A stretch of 64,000 bases of DNA from Bacteroidota bacterium (GTDB taxonomy: Bacteria; Bacteroidota; Bacteroidia; Bacteroidales; CAIWKO01). A program made the position numbers and the translations under genes. Shown here piece after piece: positions 25,024 to 34,375 of this stretch. Position 1 is the stretch's first letter. Every line of letters begins with the position of its first letter. The notes beneath the pieces were generated by a model, which searched no databases, had not been told where the DNA came from, and saw nothing but the letters and a program-made list of their open reading frames with translations. The DNA is taken from assembly GCA_037133915.1 (NCBI GenBank), contig JBAXND010000010.1, positions 1-64,000 on the forward strand. Reading direction: 5' to 3'.

Positions 25024-26115
25024 TTACTCTACCGGAGACTTATCGTCATCGGCAGGGAGCACAGTTTTGGTTCGTAATGCATTTGCCTTTAGTTCATCGT
25101 AATTCTGTCTGTTAATAAAAATATCGCAGGCAAAATAAACAGCATGTCTGAACGATTCGGGTGATGCTTCATTTTTTCCGGCAATTTCATAGGCAGTGCC
25201 ATGAGCAGGAGATGTTCTTACAATCGGGAGCCCGGCGGTGTAATTCACACCATCTTCGAATGAGAGCAGTTTGAATGCAATCATTCCCTGATCGTGGTAC
25301 ATAGCCAATACACCGTCAAATTGTTTATGTTTCATGGTGCCGAAAAATCCATCGGCAGGGTATGGTCCAAAACACAGAATATTTTCGTTTTGCGCTTTTT
25401 TAAGTGCCGGTACAATAATCGTTTTTTCTTCTTCGCCAATCACGCCTTCGTCGCCGGCATGCGGGTTCAGACTCAGAACGGCAATACGTGGTTTACGGCA
25501 TGCGAAATCACGTATCAGCGAGTTATTCATCGCAATAAGTTTCCGGACAATAAGCTCCTGAGTGATTATTTTTGGAAGCTCGCTAATCGGAGCATGACCG
25601 GTAACGAAGCCGATACGAACAGTCTCCGACACCATCATCATCAGGTATTCGCTCACGTTGAATTTGTTCGCAAGATACTCTGTATGTCCCTGAAATGCGA
25701 ATGCTTCCGACTGAATATTTTTTTTATTGATGGGCGCCGTAACCAATACATCAATGTTTTGGTGTTTCAGGTCTTCAACAGCCATATCGAGAGCCTGCAC
25801 CGCGAGTTTGCCCGCGATTTCCGACGATTCGCCAATTTCAATTTTTATTTCCGCATCGGTAACATTTACAATATTTGCACGCTTGGGCGTAGCAACATCG
25901 GCCTTTTTAACCAGATTGAACGTGAAATCATTTATATTAAGTACCTTCCGGTGATACGATGCTATTTTACTTGAACCATAAACTACCGGTGTGCAGATTT
26001 CCAGCATTTTAGGATCCATGAAGGTTTTGATGATTACTTCATAGCTGATGCCATTAAAATCGCCGTGCGTAATCCCTACAACAGGCTTTTTATCTTTATC
26101 TATTGGCTTAATCAT
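25024..26115 (-). CDS. pdxA: 4-hydroxythreonine-4-phosphate dehydrogenase PdxA
   Basis: NAD-dependent oxidation and decarboxylation of 4-phosphohydroxy-L-threonine in the DXP-dependent pyridoxal 5'-phosphate pathway. 363 residues, a little above the usual 330-340. Visible motifs are GITHGDFNGI near the N-terminus, FQGHTEYLANKF (metal/substrate His), LNPHAGDEG, AMYHDQGMIAFK and GLPIVRTSPAHGTAYEIAGK, all characteristic of PdxA. It shares an operon with murF-alr, whose racemase half is PLP-dependent. The ATG has an exact -7 box only about 20 bp upstream. It is divergent from the short-chain dehydrogenase gene. Confidence 0.96.
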   Translation of the reverse strand: MIKPIDKDKKPVVGITHGDFNGISYEVIIKTFMDPKMLEICTPVVYGSSKIASYHRKVLNINDFTFNLVKKADVATPKRANIVNVTDAEIKIEIGESSEIAGKLAVQALDMAVEDLKHQNIDVLVTAPINKKNIQSEAFAFQGHTEYLANKFNVSEYLMMMVSETVRIGFVTGHAPISELPKIITQELIVRKLIAMNNSLIRDFACRKPRIAVLSLNPHAGDEGVIGEEEKTIIVPALKKAQNENILCFGPYPADGFFGTMKHKQFDGVLAMYHDQGMIAFKLLSFEDGVNYTAGLPIVRTSPAHGTAYEIAGKNEASPESFRHAVYFACDIFINRQNYDELKANALRTKTVLPADDDKSPVE

Positions 26116-26132
26116 GGACGGTTATATTTCTG

Positions 26133-26140
26133 CAAATATA
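26133..26140 (-). promoter_or_regulatory. -7 box of pdxA
   Basis: Minus strand TATATTTG, an exact TAnnTTTG match about 18 bp before the pdxA ATG, implying a very short leader. Confidence 0.5.
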
Positions 26141-26177
26141 CGTAATAATCATGAGGCGAAAAATTGCGGGAATATTG

Positions 26178-26185
26178 TATTTTTG
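26178..26185 (+). promoter_or_regulatory. -7 box of the short-chain dehydrogenase gene
   Basis: TATTTTTG, an exact TAnnTTTG match, ends only 5 bp before the ATG at 26191. If used, the transcript would begin at or next to the start codon (leaderless). Confidence 0.4.
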
Positions 26186-26190
26186 GAATC

Positions 26191-26937
26191 ATGAGAAATA
26201 TTGATAATAAGATAAATCAGCAAAGAAAAGCCATTATTATCGGTGCAACATCAGGAATCGGAAAATGCCTGGTACCATTGCTAATAAACAGCGGTTACAA
26301 AGTGGGCATCACCGGCAGGCGGTCTGAGAAGCTGATGGAAATGCAATCTGAATTCGGCGATCATGTTGTCATTTTATGTTCTGATATTTCCGAGCTGTCA
26401 ATCGTTGTTCGGGATATAGAACAACTTGTTGAAACACTTGATGGACTTGACTTACTGGTGATAAGTGCCGGAACGGGCGATCTTAATTCAGCCCTTGAAT
26501 TTGAACCAGAAAAGCGCACAATCGACACGAATATTGCAGGTTTTACTCTTTTGGCAGATTGGGCATTCAATTATTTCAAGAACAAAAAGACGGGGCATCT
26601 GGCGGCAATCACATCCATTGCCGGACTTCGCGGCAGCCGCTTTGCTCCTGCTTATAATGCATCCAAAGCATACGAGGTAAATTATCTGGAAGGCTTGAGG
26701 CAAAAGGCAAAACATGAAAAACTGAATATTTCGATTACAGATATCCGTCCGGGTTTTGTGAAAACAGCCATGGCAAAAGGCGACGGACAGTTTTGGGTGG
26801 CTTCGCCCGAAAAAGCCGCAAAGCAAATATTGCGCGGAATAAAAAGAAAATGCACGGTGGTGTATGTTACAAAGCGGTGGCGGTTGATTGCGATTTTATT
26901 CAAAATGATGCCCCGCTGGTTGATGGACAGAATCTGA
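26191..26937 (+). CDS. short-chain dehydrogenase/reductase
   Basis: 248 residues from the ATG at 26191; a TTG nine codons upstream is possible but lies before the likely promoter. Classical SDR with the NAD(P)-binding GATSGIG (residues 18-24), TGRRSEK after the second strand (favouring NADP through the Arg residues), and the catalytic Ser142, Tyr155 and Lys159 (AYNASKA). A C-terminal hydrophobic/basic stretch (about 225-245, KRWRLIAILFKMMPRWLMDR) suggests loose membrane association, as in the DltE/YdfG-like acyl- or sterol-reductase subgroup. Substrate unknown. No operon partner. Confidence 0.9.
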   Translation: MRNIDNKINQQRKAIIIGATSGIGKCLVPLLINSGYKVGITGRRSEKLMEMQSEFGDHVVILCSDISELSIVVRDIEQLVETLDGLDLLVISAGTGDLNSALEFEPEKRTIDTNIAGFTLLADWAFNYFKNKKTGHLAAITSIAGLRGSRFAPAYNASKAYEVNYLEGLRQKAKHEKLNISITDIRPGFVKTAMAKGDGQFWVASPEKAAKQILRGIKRKCTVVYVTKRWRLIAILFKMMPRWLMDRI

Positions 26938-27016
26938 CGGGTGAAGAACTAAGAATTGTTGAATTGTTTACTGATAACTAAACAGCTACACGCCTAAACA
27001 ACTTAACCATTATTTT

Positions 27017-27174
27017 CGCAAAGGCGCAGAGACGCAAAGAATCCTCATGTCCGTTTTTTACCCATAACACTTAACTCATGTCCGTTTTTTGCTGTTTTTT
27101 GGACATGAACCAAATTCGGTCATTGAGCCTGCCCGTCCGTTCAGGCGGGCTTGTCGAAATGCCGAATTGCTGAA
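27017..27174 (+). repeat. 158-bp dispersed intergenic repeat, copy A
   Basis: Matches the reverse complement of 49948-50105 over 158 bp with 8 mismatches and no gaps (counted by eye). It contains an 8-bp inverted repeat TCATGTCC/GGACATGA (27076-27083 and 27101-27108) around a T-rich loop, and a second hairpin GCCCG...CGGGC near 27131-27150. No open reading frame or transposase is associated. It fills the gap between the dehydrogenase and ClC genes (26938-27325), with copy-A-specific repeats on its right. Confidence 0.85.
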
Positions 27175-27234
27175 ATGTTGAATTGTTGAGTCGTTGAAAT
27201 GCGGAGTTACTGAATTGTTGAGTTGCTGAGTTGT
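27155..27234 (+). repeat. array of ten 8-bp imperfect tandem units
   Basis: Ten consecutive 8-mers of the form (C/T)GA(A/G)(A/T)(T/C)G(C/T), for example CGAAATGC, CGAATTGC, TGAAATGT, TGAATTGT and TGAGTTGT, with one divergent unit (GGAGTTAC). The first two units and half of the third also occur in copy B; the rest is unique to this locus. Further TTGTTGAATTGTT strings flank the region at about 26957 and 27288. Confidence 0.8.
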
Positions 27235-27325
27235 CCAATTTTCAAATTAACAAATTTTCAAATTGATCTGCCGGAGGCGGACAGGCTTGTTGAATTGTTC
27301 AAAGTTAACTGATAACTGTAAACTG

Positions 27326-29089
27326 TTAAAAGAGCTGACCGGAACGCTTGATGATACGCCTGTAATTGCTTATAAGCGCCGATTTTGAAATAATCCCATA
27401 ATAAACAGTTCCGTCCAGCACAACCATGTTCCAGGCATTGGTATCTTCAAATTTCTCCATCACTTCGGCCATTTTTGAATTTATAGCAATAACCGGAACA
27501 TTGGTATCCATAATATCACGAATCGGTGTTGTTTCAAAATGCTCAGGTCTGAACAGGTTTTCTTTTACCTTTTCGAGATATACAATTCCTTGAAAATTCT
27601 TTTGTTCGTCCACAACAGGAAAGATATTCCTGTTGCTCTTTTGAAAGGCCGCAACCAATGAAGAAAGCTTATCATCCACATTAAGAATGATAAAATCGTT
27701 TTCAATAAGGTCAGACAAATTCAGCAGGTTAAGTGCGTTTTTGTCTTTATCGTCGGTCATCAATCGACCTTCCATTGCTAATTTTTTAGTATACACAGAA
27801 TGTGGCTCCAGATAACGGGAAATAAAATACGATATTGCCGAAACCAGCATCAGCGGCACAAATAGGACATAACCCCCGGTAACCTCAGCTATAAGAAAGA
27901 TGGCTGTAAGCGGCGCGCGGACAACACCGCTGAGTATGCCCGCCATTCCGACCGCAATAAAATTGACCGTACTGAGCTGCATCAAGCCTGTACTGTTTAC
28001 AAAAAATGCCAGACCAAAACCTGTGAGTGCACCGGTAAACAGAGATGGTGCAAAGATTCCGCCGTTACCTCCGCTACCGATTGTAAGCGCCGTAGCAAAT
28101 GGTTTAATAAGAATAATGGCCATTACAATAATCAGAACAATGCTTGCATTTCCTGAATAACCTTCAAACAGTCCGTTTTGTAACAGCGTCGCATGTTCAC
28201 CTTTGAAGAGATGCTCAATACTCATATACCCTTCCCCGTAAAGGGGCGGAAATACAAAAATTATTGCGCCAAGCAACAGGCCGCCAAATATCGGTTTCAG
28301 TATGCTGTTATTTTTCCCGAGACGACCTTCAACCAGCAGTGTTATGCGGCTCATGTAAACAGATAAAAGACCGCAGACAATGCCAAGTAACAGATAAAAC
28401 GGTATTGCTTCAAAATACCAGCGGGTAGTTACAAGATAGAACAGCTGCCCTTTATAAATCAGGTTTGATAAAATGGCCGACGATGCAGAAGCAATCAGCA
28501 GCGGAATAAAAACAGGGGTTGAAAAATTAATTAACAGCACTTCAAGCGCAAAGACTACTCCGGCTATCGGACTGTTGAATACTGCCGATATCCCTGAAGC
28601 AGCGCCACAAGCCAGCAGTATCACCCGTTCATTATATCCGAGGTTAAACATACGCGCCAGATTGGAACCAATAGCGGACCCGGTTACAGCTATAGGCGCC
28701 TCCAGTCCTGCCGAACCACCAAGCCCCACGGTGATTCCGCTTGTAAGAATATGGGAAAACGTTTTACTCTTTTTCACAATACCCGAGTTCCATGAGATAT
28801 CATAAATGATGCTCCCAAGCCCTTTGTCAAACCGACCGCGGAACATGTATTTTATTATCAGAAATGTAATAAGAATGCCACTCGCAGGGAGCACTATGTA
28901 CACAAATTTTATGGACTGATAACCTGCAATGATGTCTGCAAAATGCTGAAGGTAGCGCACAAAAACTTTGAGTACCACTGCGGCAAGTGCTGAGATAATC
29001 CCAACAATAATGCTCGCAATGATAAGAAAGGTATGGTTGCCGATGTTTTTCAGCCGCCAGAAAAGAAATTTATTAAATACAGTATTCAA
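27326..29089 (-). CDS. ClC-family chloride channel with CBS domains
   Basis: 587 residues: about 10-12 membrane helices to residue 440, then a paired CBS module (about 455-587). ClC landmarks: GLGGSAGLEAP (122-132), a variant of GREGP that keeps the gating Glu (Glu130); FNSPIAGVVFALEV; and GSGGNGGIFAP. The position of the internal proton glutamate (second Glu of the EE pair in E. coli ClC) is Val, as in ClC channels, which suggests anion conduction rather than proton-coupled exchange. The start is TTG; no ATG or GTG lies in frame near it. It follows atpG by 30 bp and may be the last gene of the ATP synthase operon. Confidence 0.88.
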   Translation of the reverse strand: MNTVFNKFLFWRLKNIGNHTFLIIASIIVGIISALAAVVLKVFVRYLQHFADIIAGYQSIKFVYIVLPASGILITFLIIKYMFRGRFDKGLGSIIYDISWNSGIVKKSKTFSHILTSGITVGLGGSAGLEAPIAVTGSAIGSNLARMFNLGYNERVILLACGAASGISAVFNSPIAGVVFALEVLLINFSTPVFIPLLIASASSAILSNLIYKGQLFYLVTTRWYFEAIPFYLLLGIVCGLLSVYMSRITLLVEGRLGKNNSILKPIFGGLLLGAIIFVFPPLYGEGYMSIEHLFKGEHATLLQNGLFEGYSGNASIVLIIVMAIILIKPFATALTIGSGGNGGIFAPSLFTGALTGFGLAFFVNSTGLMQLSTVNFIAVGMAGILSGVVRAPLTAIFLIAEVTGGYVLFVPLMLVSAISYFISRYLEPHSVYTKKLAMEGRLMTDDKDKNALNLLNLSDLIENDFIILNVDDKLSSLVAAFQKSNRNIFPVVDEQKNFQGIVYLEKVKENLFRPEHFETTPIRDIMDTNVPVIAINSKMAEVMEKFEDTNAWNMVVLDGTVYYGIISKSALISNYRRIIKRSGQLF

Positions 29090-29119
29090 TGAGAACGTAT
29101 AAAATACAAGCTATGTGAA

Positions 29120-29995
29120 TCAGCCTTTCAGAGCATTTGCTCCGCCAACGATTTCTATGATTTCATTTGTAATAGTTGCCTGACGGGCTTTATTGTAGGT
29201 AATTCTGAGATTTTTGAGCAGCTCTTCTGCGTTGTCGGTGGCCTTGTGCATGGTTGTCATGCGCGCGCCGTGTTCTGATGCATATGAATCCAGAACAGCT
29301 TTGTAAAACTGTACTTTCAGGGATTTTGGTACAAGGTCGCCAACAATTTCAGCACGTCCGGGCTCAAAGGTATAATCGGCCTGCATACTGCTGCCGGCTG
29401 TAATAGGAGGTACAGGCAGGAACTGTTCCACCGTAAGGTTTTGCATGGCCGCATTTTTGAACTGATTGTAAACAATATCGATTCGGTCCCATTTGCCTGT
29501 GACGAACTCTTTCATCAGTCTTTCAGCAACAACGGTAGTGTTATCGTAGGTTAGTGCATCAAACAATTCATGATGCGAACCGGCAATTATATAATTTCTT
29601 TTTGAAAAAAATTCGCTTGTTTTTTTACCGATGCATAACAGGGATACGTTGCCATTGGCGAATTGGGTGGCGTAGTTTTCTTCTATATGATGAACGGCAG
29701 CTTTGATTACATTGGCATTGAATGCCCCACAAAGACCGCGGTTTGATGAAACAGTAATCACAAGTACGTTCTGAACTTTGCGTGCTTTGAAGTATGCGCC
29801 TTCGTCGGCGCTCTCAATGCTGGAACCAAGGTTCTGCAATAATTCCCTGAGTTTGTTCGCGTACGGCCTTAGTTTCACAATGGCTGTCTGTGCCTTACGC
29901 AGCTTAGATGCAGATACCATTTTCATGGCACTGGTAATCTGCTTGGTGGAACTCACAGACGCTATCCGTATTCTTACTTCCTTTAATCCCGGCAT
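29120..29995 (-). CDS. atpG: ATP synthase F1 subunit gamma
   Basis: Central rotor shaft of F1. 291 residues. N-terminal coiled-coil helix IRIASVSSTKQITSAMKMVSASK and C-terminal helix with KATDNAEELLKNLRITYNKARQATITNEI, the two conserved coiled-coil strands of gamma, with SSNRGLCGAFN between. Downstream of atpA by 46 bp. Confidence 0.97.
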   Translation of the reverse strand: MPGLKEVRIRIASVSSTKQITSAMKMVSASKLRKAQTAIVKLRPYANKLRELLQNLGSSIESADEGAYFKARKVQNVLVITVSSNRGLCGAFNANVIKAAVHHIEENYATQFANGNVSLLCIGKKTSEFFSKRNYIIAGSHHELFDALTYDNTTVVAERLMKEFVTGKWDRIDIVYNQFKNAAMQNLTVEQFLPVPPITAGSSMQADYTFEPGRAEIVGDLVPKSLKVQFYKAVLDSYASEHGARMTTMHKATDNAEELLKNLRITYNKARQATITNEIIEIVGGANALKG

Positions 29996-30041
29996 GTTTC
30001 CTTACGTTTAAACAGCTTTCGCCCTGATTTAACAGTGCTGA

Positions 30042-31625
30042 TTATTTTTCGTATTTCGATGCAATATCCAATGCTGTCTTTTCAAGCAATTTCATGATTT
30101 CATCATTAATGATGCCTTTTCTGAGGTCATCGAGCGTACCGCGATGATATTCTTCGAGGTGATGCAGGAATTCTTCCTGAAAATCAATAATGCTTTTTAC
30201 AGGCACTTTCTGCAGTAAACCTTTGGTACCGCAGTAAATAATTGCAACCTGTTTTTCGACCGACATAGGAGAATACTGAAGCTGTTTCAGTATTTCCACG
30301 TTACGTGTTCCTTTTTCAATAACCGCTTTTGTAGCGGCGTCGAGGTCGGAACCGAATTTTGCAAATGCTTCCAGTTCGCGGAACAGGGCCTGATCCAGTT
30401 TCAGTGTGCCTGCAACCTTTTTCATTGATTTTATCTGGGCATTTCCACCCACACGCGATACTGAAATACCCACGTTGATGGCAGGCCGGATACCGGAGTT
30501 GAACAATCCGGTTTCGAGGAAAATCTGTCCGTCGGTAATAGAAATAACATTCGTCGGGATGTATGCCGACACGTCGCCCGCCTGTGTTTCAATGATTGGA
30601 AGGGCTGTAAGTGAACCACCACCTTTAACCATATGCTTTATAGATCCCGGCAGGTCATTCATTTTTGCTGCAATGGCATCTGATGAGATAACACGTGCGG
30701 CACGCTCAAGCAGGCGGCTATGCAGGTAGAAAACGTCACCGGGATAAGCTTCGCGTCCGGGAGGACGGCGGAGTAACAGTGACACTTCGCGATATGCAAC
30801 AGCCTGTTTGGAAAGGTCGTCGTAAATACACAGTGCAGAACGTCCGGTATCTCTGAAAAACTCACCGATAGATGCGCCTGCAAACGGAGCAAAAAATTGC
30901 AAAGCGGCAGGGTCGGAAGCAGTAGCCGATACTATAACGGTATAGGGCAATGCACCTTTATCTTCAAGTGTTTTCACGATATTGGCAACAGAAGAACCTT
31001 TTTGACCTATGGCAACATAGATGCAGTATACAGGTTCGCCTTTTTCGTAGTTTTCGCGCTGGTTCAGAATGGCGTCAATAGCAATAGCGGTTTTCCCGGT
31101 CTGCCTGTCACCAATAATCAGTTCGCGCTGACCGCGGCCTATCGGAATCATAGCGTCAATGGCTTTGATACCCGTTTGTAGCGGCTGGTTAACCGGTTGG
31201 CGGAAAATAACGCCCGGAGCTTTGCGTTCAATCGGCATTTCATAAAGTTCGCCTTTGAGCGGACCTTTGCCGTCGATAGGCTGTCCCAGCGGATTGATAA
31301 CCCTGCCAAGCATGCCTTCGCCAACTTTTATAGAAGCAATACGACGAGTGCGTTTTACCACATCACCTTCAAGAATGCTGTTCGAATCTTCAAGCATTAC
31401 CACGCCTACATTGTCCATTTCAAGATTGAGAACAACGCCTGTTACGTTGGCTTTTTCAAATTCCACGATTTCACCCGACTCAGCATTGCTCAGTCCGTAA
31501 ATACGTGCAATACCGTCGCCCACCTGCAACACAGTGCCTACTTCGTCCAGTTCGTTATCGCTTTTATAGCCTGCCAATTGTTGGCGCAAAATTGCCGATA
31601 CTTCTGCTGGTTTAATCTCTGCCAT
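30042..31625 (-). CDS. atpA: ATP synthase F1 subunit alpha
   Basis: Non-catalytic nucleotide-binding subunit of F1. 527 residues. Walker A GDRQTGKT (about 170-177), the VRE-like N-terminal beta-barrel, and the conserved [27 protein letters not shown] stretch. The arginine-finger region [11 protein letters not shown] is present. In the cluster order atpB-E-F-H-A-G; the beta and epsilon genes are not in this window. Confidence 0.98.
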   Translation of the reverse strand: MAEIKPAEVSAILRQQLAGYKSDNELDEVGTVLQVGDGIARIYGLSNAESGEIVEFEKANVTGVVLNLEMDNVGVVMLEDSNSILEGDVVKRTRRIASIKVGEGMLGRVINPLGQPIDGKGPLKGELYEMPIERKAPGVIFRQPVNQPLQTGIKAIDAMIPIGRGQRELIIGDRQTGKTAIAIDAILNQRENYEKGEPVYCIYVAIGQKGSSVANIVKTLEDKGALPYTVIVSATASDPAALQFFAPFAGASIGEFFRDTGRSALCIYDDLSKQAVAYREVSLLLRRPPGREAYPGDVFYLHSRLLERAARVISSDAIAAKMNDLPGSIKHMVKGGGSLTALPIIETQAGDVSAYIPTNVISITDGQIFLETGLFNSGIRPAINVGISVSRVGGNAQIKSMKKVAGTLKLDQALFRELEAFAKFGSDLDAATKAVIEKGTRNVEILKQLQYSPMSVEKQVAIIYCGTKGLLQKVPVKSIIDFQEEFLHHLEEYHRGTLDDLRKGIINDEIMKLLEKTALDIASKYEK

Positions 31626-31643
31626 GTTCGTATATTTTAAAAA

Positions 31644-32201
31644 TTACAATTTCCGTTCGTAAACATTCACATTAAACTCTCTGATAAGCTGGTTGATTTT
31701 ATGCTGTGCGCTGGCATCCCATTGCTGGTCGTCAACCTGCAAAACAAACCCACCCAGGAGTTTTTTATCAACTGCAGTTACTAAATCTATTTTGCAGTTG
31801 AGTTGTTTTTCGAGCATCTCAATTACTTGCTTTTTTAGTTCAGAGCCGGCTTCAACGGCCGTTTTCAGAAATGCTTTTTTAACTCCAATCGATGCTTCGT
31901 ATAATTTATTGAATTCTTCCGCAATGCCTTCGAAGAACATTTCGCGGCGTTTGCGAATAATAATTTCGAGGTATGCCAAGGTCATTTCATGAAACAGTGT
32001 GCCGAACAGCGCCCGCACCACGGCAAGTTTTTTATCCGACCGTATTACAGGGCTTTCAAGCATCTGCCTGAAATCCCTGTTGGATTTACATACAGAACCT
32101 ACCAGTTGCATATCCTCATTGACGCGTGCAGTGAGGTTTGTTTCAGCTGCAAGGTCGAAAATAGCTTTCGCATACCTATTTGGAATTCTTCCCGATTTCA
32201 T
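31644..32201 (-). CDS. atpH: ATP synthase subunit delta
   Basis: Peripheral-stalk subunit that holds F1 to subunit b (OSCP type). 185 residues. Begins GRIPNRYAKAIFDLA and ends with the conserved VDKKLLGGFVLQVDDQQWDASAQHKI, the usual delta signature. 18 bp upstream of atpA and 9 bp after atpF. Confidence 0.95.
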   Translation of the reverse strand: MKSGRIPNRYAKAIFDLAAETNLTARVNEDMQLVGSVCKSNRDFRQMLESPVIRSDKKLAVVRALFGTLFHEMTLAYLEIIIRKRREMFFEGIAEEFNKLYEASIGVKKAFLKTAVEAGSELKKQVIEMLEKQLNCKIDLVTAVDKKLLGGFVLQVDDQQWDASAQHKINQLIREFNVNVYERKL

Positions 32202-32210
32202 GCGTCCGGC

Positions 32211-32705
32211 TTAATTAAAGTGAATGTCTTTAAGCAGTTTTTCAATCCAGACTTTCTGCTTGTCGTCTTTTTCCAGCTCTGCCTGTAATATTTTCTCGGC
32301 AATTTCTATTGAAAGAATGGCTATCTGATTTTTCAATTCGGTAAGGGCAGCCATTTTCTCGTACTGCAGGCTTTCTTTGGCGGCATCAACAATGCGCATT
32401 GCCTCGGTGTTGGCTTTGGTCTTGGCTTCTTCAACAATGGCTTCGCGTATTTTGCGTGCTTCGCGCAGCAATGCATCGCGTTCTTCTTTAGCATCTTTAA
32501 GCAATTGTTCGTTGCTGAATTTAAGCTGCTTCATTTCTTCGCGTGCTTTTTCGGCTTCGTGGAGCGCGTTTTCTATGCGGTCTTCTCTTTCCTTCAGCGA
32601 TGTCATTACAGGCTTCCAGGCAAATTTCCGCAGAATTATAAGGAGTAATAAGAACGTAAGCGTCATCCAAAAAATCAGACCCAGGTGCGGAGTTACGAGT
32701 TCCAT
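32211..32705 (-). CDS. atpF: ATP synthase Fo subunit b
   Basis: Peripheral stalk of Fo. 164 residues from the ATG at 32705 (MELVTPHLGLIFW). One N-terminal membrane helix (about residues 8-28) is followed by a long charged coiled coil with Glu/Lys/Arg-rich heptads (EREDRIENALHEAEKAREEM). A longer open frame begins at 32771, but its extra 22 residues do not look like a b-subunit N-terminus. Confidence 0.95.
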   Translation of the reverse strand: MELVTPHLGLIFWMTLTFLLLLIILRKFAWKPVMTSLKEREDRIENALHEAEKAREEMKQLKFSNEQLLKDAKEERDALLREARKIREAIVEEAKTKANTEAMRIVDAAKESLQYEKMAALTELKNQIAILSIEIAEKILQAELEKDDKQKVWIEKLLKDIHFN

Positions 32706-32783
32706 ATATTTATCTTTTAATTTCTGAAATAAAAAATGTTCATTGCCTCTCTGCCAACCGCAGCGAGGCAATGAAACATCCGA

Positions 32784-33047
<264 letters not shown>

Positions 33048-33081
33048 TTAAAATTTAGGTGAATAAAAAAATGATCTGAAA

Positions 33082-34227
33082 TTAATGTCCGTGTTCATGG
33101 CTTTCTTCATGCCCTGCCATTGCCATTCCAAAGTAGATGGCCGAAAGCAGTGTGAATACATAGGCTTGTATAAATGCCACCAGTAATTCAATGAGTGACA
33201 TGAAAATTCCAAAAATTATTGATACGATTGAAATTCCATAACCCAATCCGGGGCTTATCTGTCCGAAAATAAATATAAGACACATAAAGCCGAGTATGAT
33301 GATGTGACCTGCGGTAATGTTCGCAAACAAACGAATCATAAGTACAAAGGGCTTGGTGAAAACGCCGATGAGCTCAACAAGTGGCATCAGTGGAATAGGT
33401 ATCTTGAGCCAGAAGGGCACTCCGGGAGTATTGATGATGTGCAGCCAGTAATCGCGCTTGCTGCTGATGGTGGTGATGATGAACGTAAACAATGCCAGTA
33501 CCATGGTTACGGCAACATTTCCTGTAACATTGGCGCCACCCGGAAAAAACGGAATAAGCCCCAGCAGATTGGTGAAGAAAATGAAGAAGAAAAGGGTAAG
33601 CAGGTAAGGCATGTATTTTTCGTACTTTTTCTCGCCGATGGCGGGACGGGCAATATCGTCGCGGATAAAGAGGATGACAGGCTCAACAAGTGACTGCAGA
33701 CCTTTAGGCGCGTGCCCTTCACGTTTTTTATACTTGCGTGCAATTGAAATAAAAATCACACAAAGCAGAAAAACGCTGATAAAAATCGTTAGCACATTTT
33801 TTGTGATTGAAAAATCGAGCGGCAGTGAAGCTTCTTCATCAACAGTAATGCCGTCGGCTTTTACTTTAACAATTTTTCCGGCGTTTTTACCTTCGTTTTC
33901 CAGTTTATAGCCGTTGTATGATGTTTCGCCATGGTGAAACCTGCCGGACATAAAACAAACAATCTTTCCTTCGTCTATCAGAATAACAGGCAGGGGAACC
34001 GTGATATTTGTTTCGCCCACTTTGGCAATATGCCATTCATGTGCATCAATAATATGTTCAATGATGGTTTTGCCGGCATTGAACTTTTCGCCACCTTCGC
34101 CATCAGGAGTCTTACTTTCCGAGGCATACAAGGCCGGATTGCCTGTAAAAACAGACAATGTCATCCATAAGATGAAATAAAAAACTGAACGATAATATTT
34201 TGAGGCCATCTCCACGCTCTTATACAT
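33082..34227 (-). CDS. atpB: ATP synthase Fo subunit a
   Basis: Stator channel subunit, 381 residues, longer than the roughly 240 of proteobacterial AtpB because of a periplasmic N-terminal extension of about 140 residues with a signal-like segment, as is usual in Bacteroidota. The five to six membrane helices occupy the last 230 residues and include the essential Arg in MIRLFANITAGH and a C-terminal helix ending in a His-rich tail (HEESHEHGH). First gene of the atp subunit cluster; an alternative start (MASKYY) lies six codons in. Confidence 0.95.
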   Translation of the reverse strand: MYKSVEMASKYYRSVFYFILWMTLSVFTGNPALYASESKTPDGEGGEKFNAGKTIIEHIIDAHEWHIAKVGETNITVPLPVILIDEGKIVCFMSGRFHHGETSYNGYKLENEGKNAGKIVKVKADGITVDEEASLPLDFSITKNVLTIFISVFLLCVIFISIARKYKKREGHAPKGLQSLVEPVILFIRDDIARPAIGEKKYEKYMPYLLTLFFFIFFTNLLGLIPFFPGGANVTGNVAVTMVLALFTFIITTISSKRDYWLHIINTPGVPFWLKIPIPLMPLVELIGVFTKPFVLMIRLFANITAGHIIILGFMCLIFIFGQISPGLGYGISIVSIIFGIFMSLIELLVAFIQAYVFTLLSAIYFGMAMAGHEESHEHGH

Positions 34228-34375
34228 ATATTTTTAAAGCGAGGCGAATTTATGCATTATTAAAATGTTGGCGAAAGTTTTTCGTATAAATTTTTGTTAA
34301 GATTTACTAATAGCGTAAATACCGGAGATGACATCTCTCCATTTTAAGCAACAAAAGAATGTGAAATTCCAGGTA

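Noticed and set aside
25294-25974. 226-residue plus-strand open frame
   Set aside because: Antisense to pdxA, which has all family motifs; the overlap is complete.
27155-27234. CRISPR-like repeat array
   Set aside because: Units are 8 bp with no spacers and no cas genes are present.
32706-32771. Extended atpF start at 32771
   Set aside because: The extra residues are not like any b-subunit N-terminus; the ATG at 32705 fits the membrane helix position.
34316-34340. Hairpin GGAGATGACATCTCTCC after atpB upstream region as a terminator
   Set aside because: The stem is short with a tiny loop and no T run on either strand.
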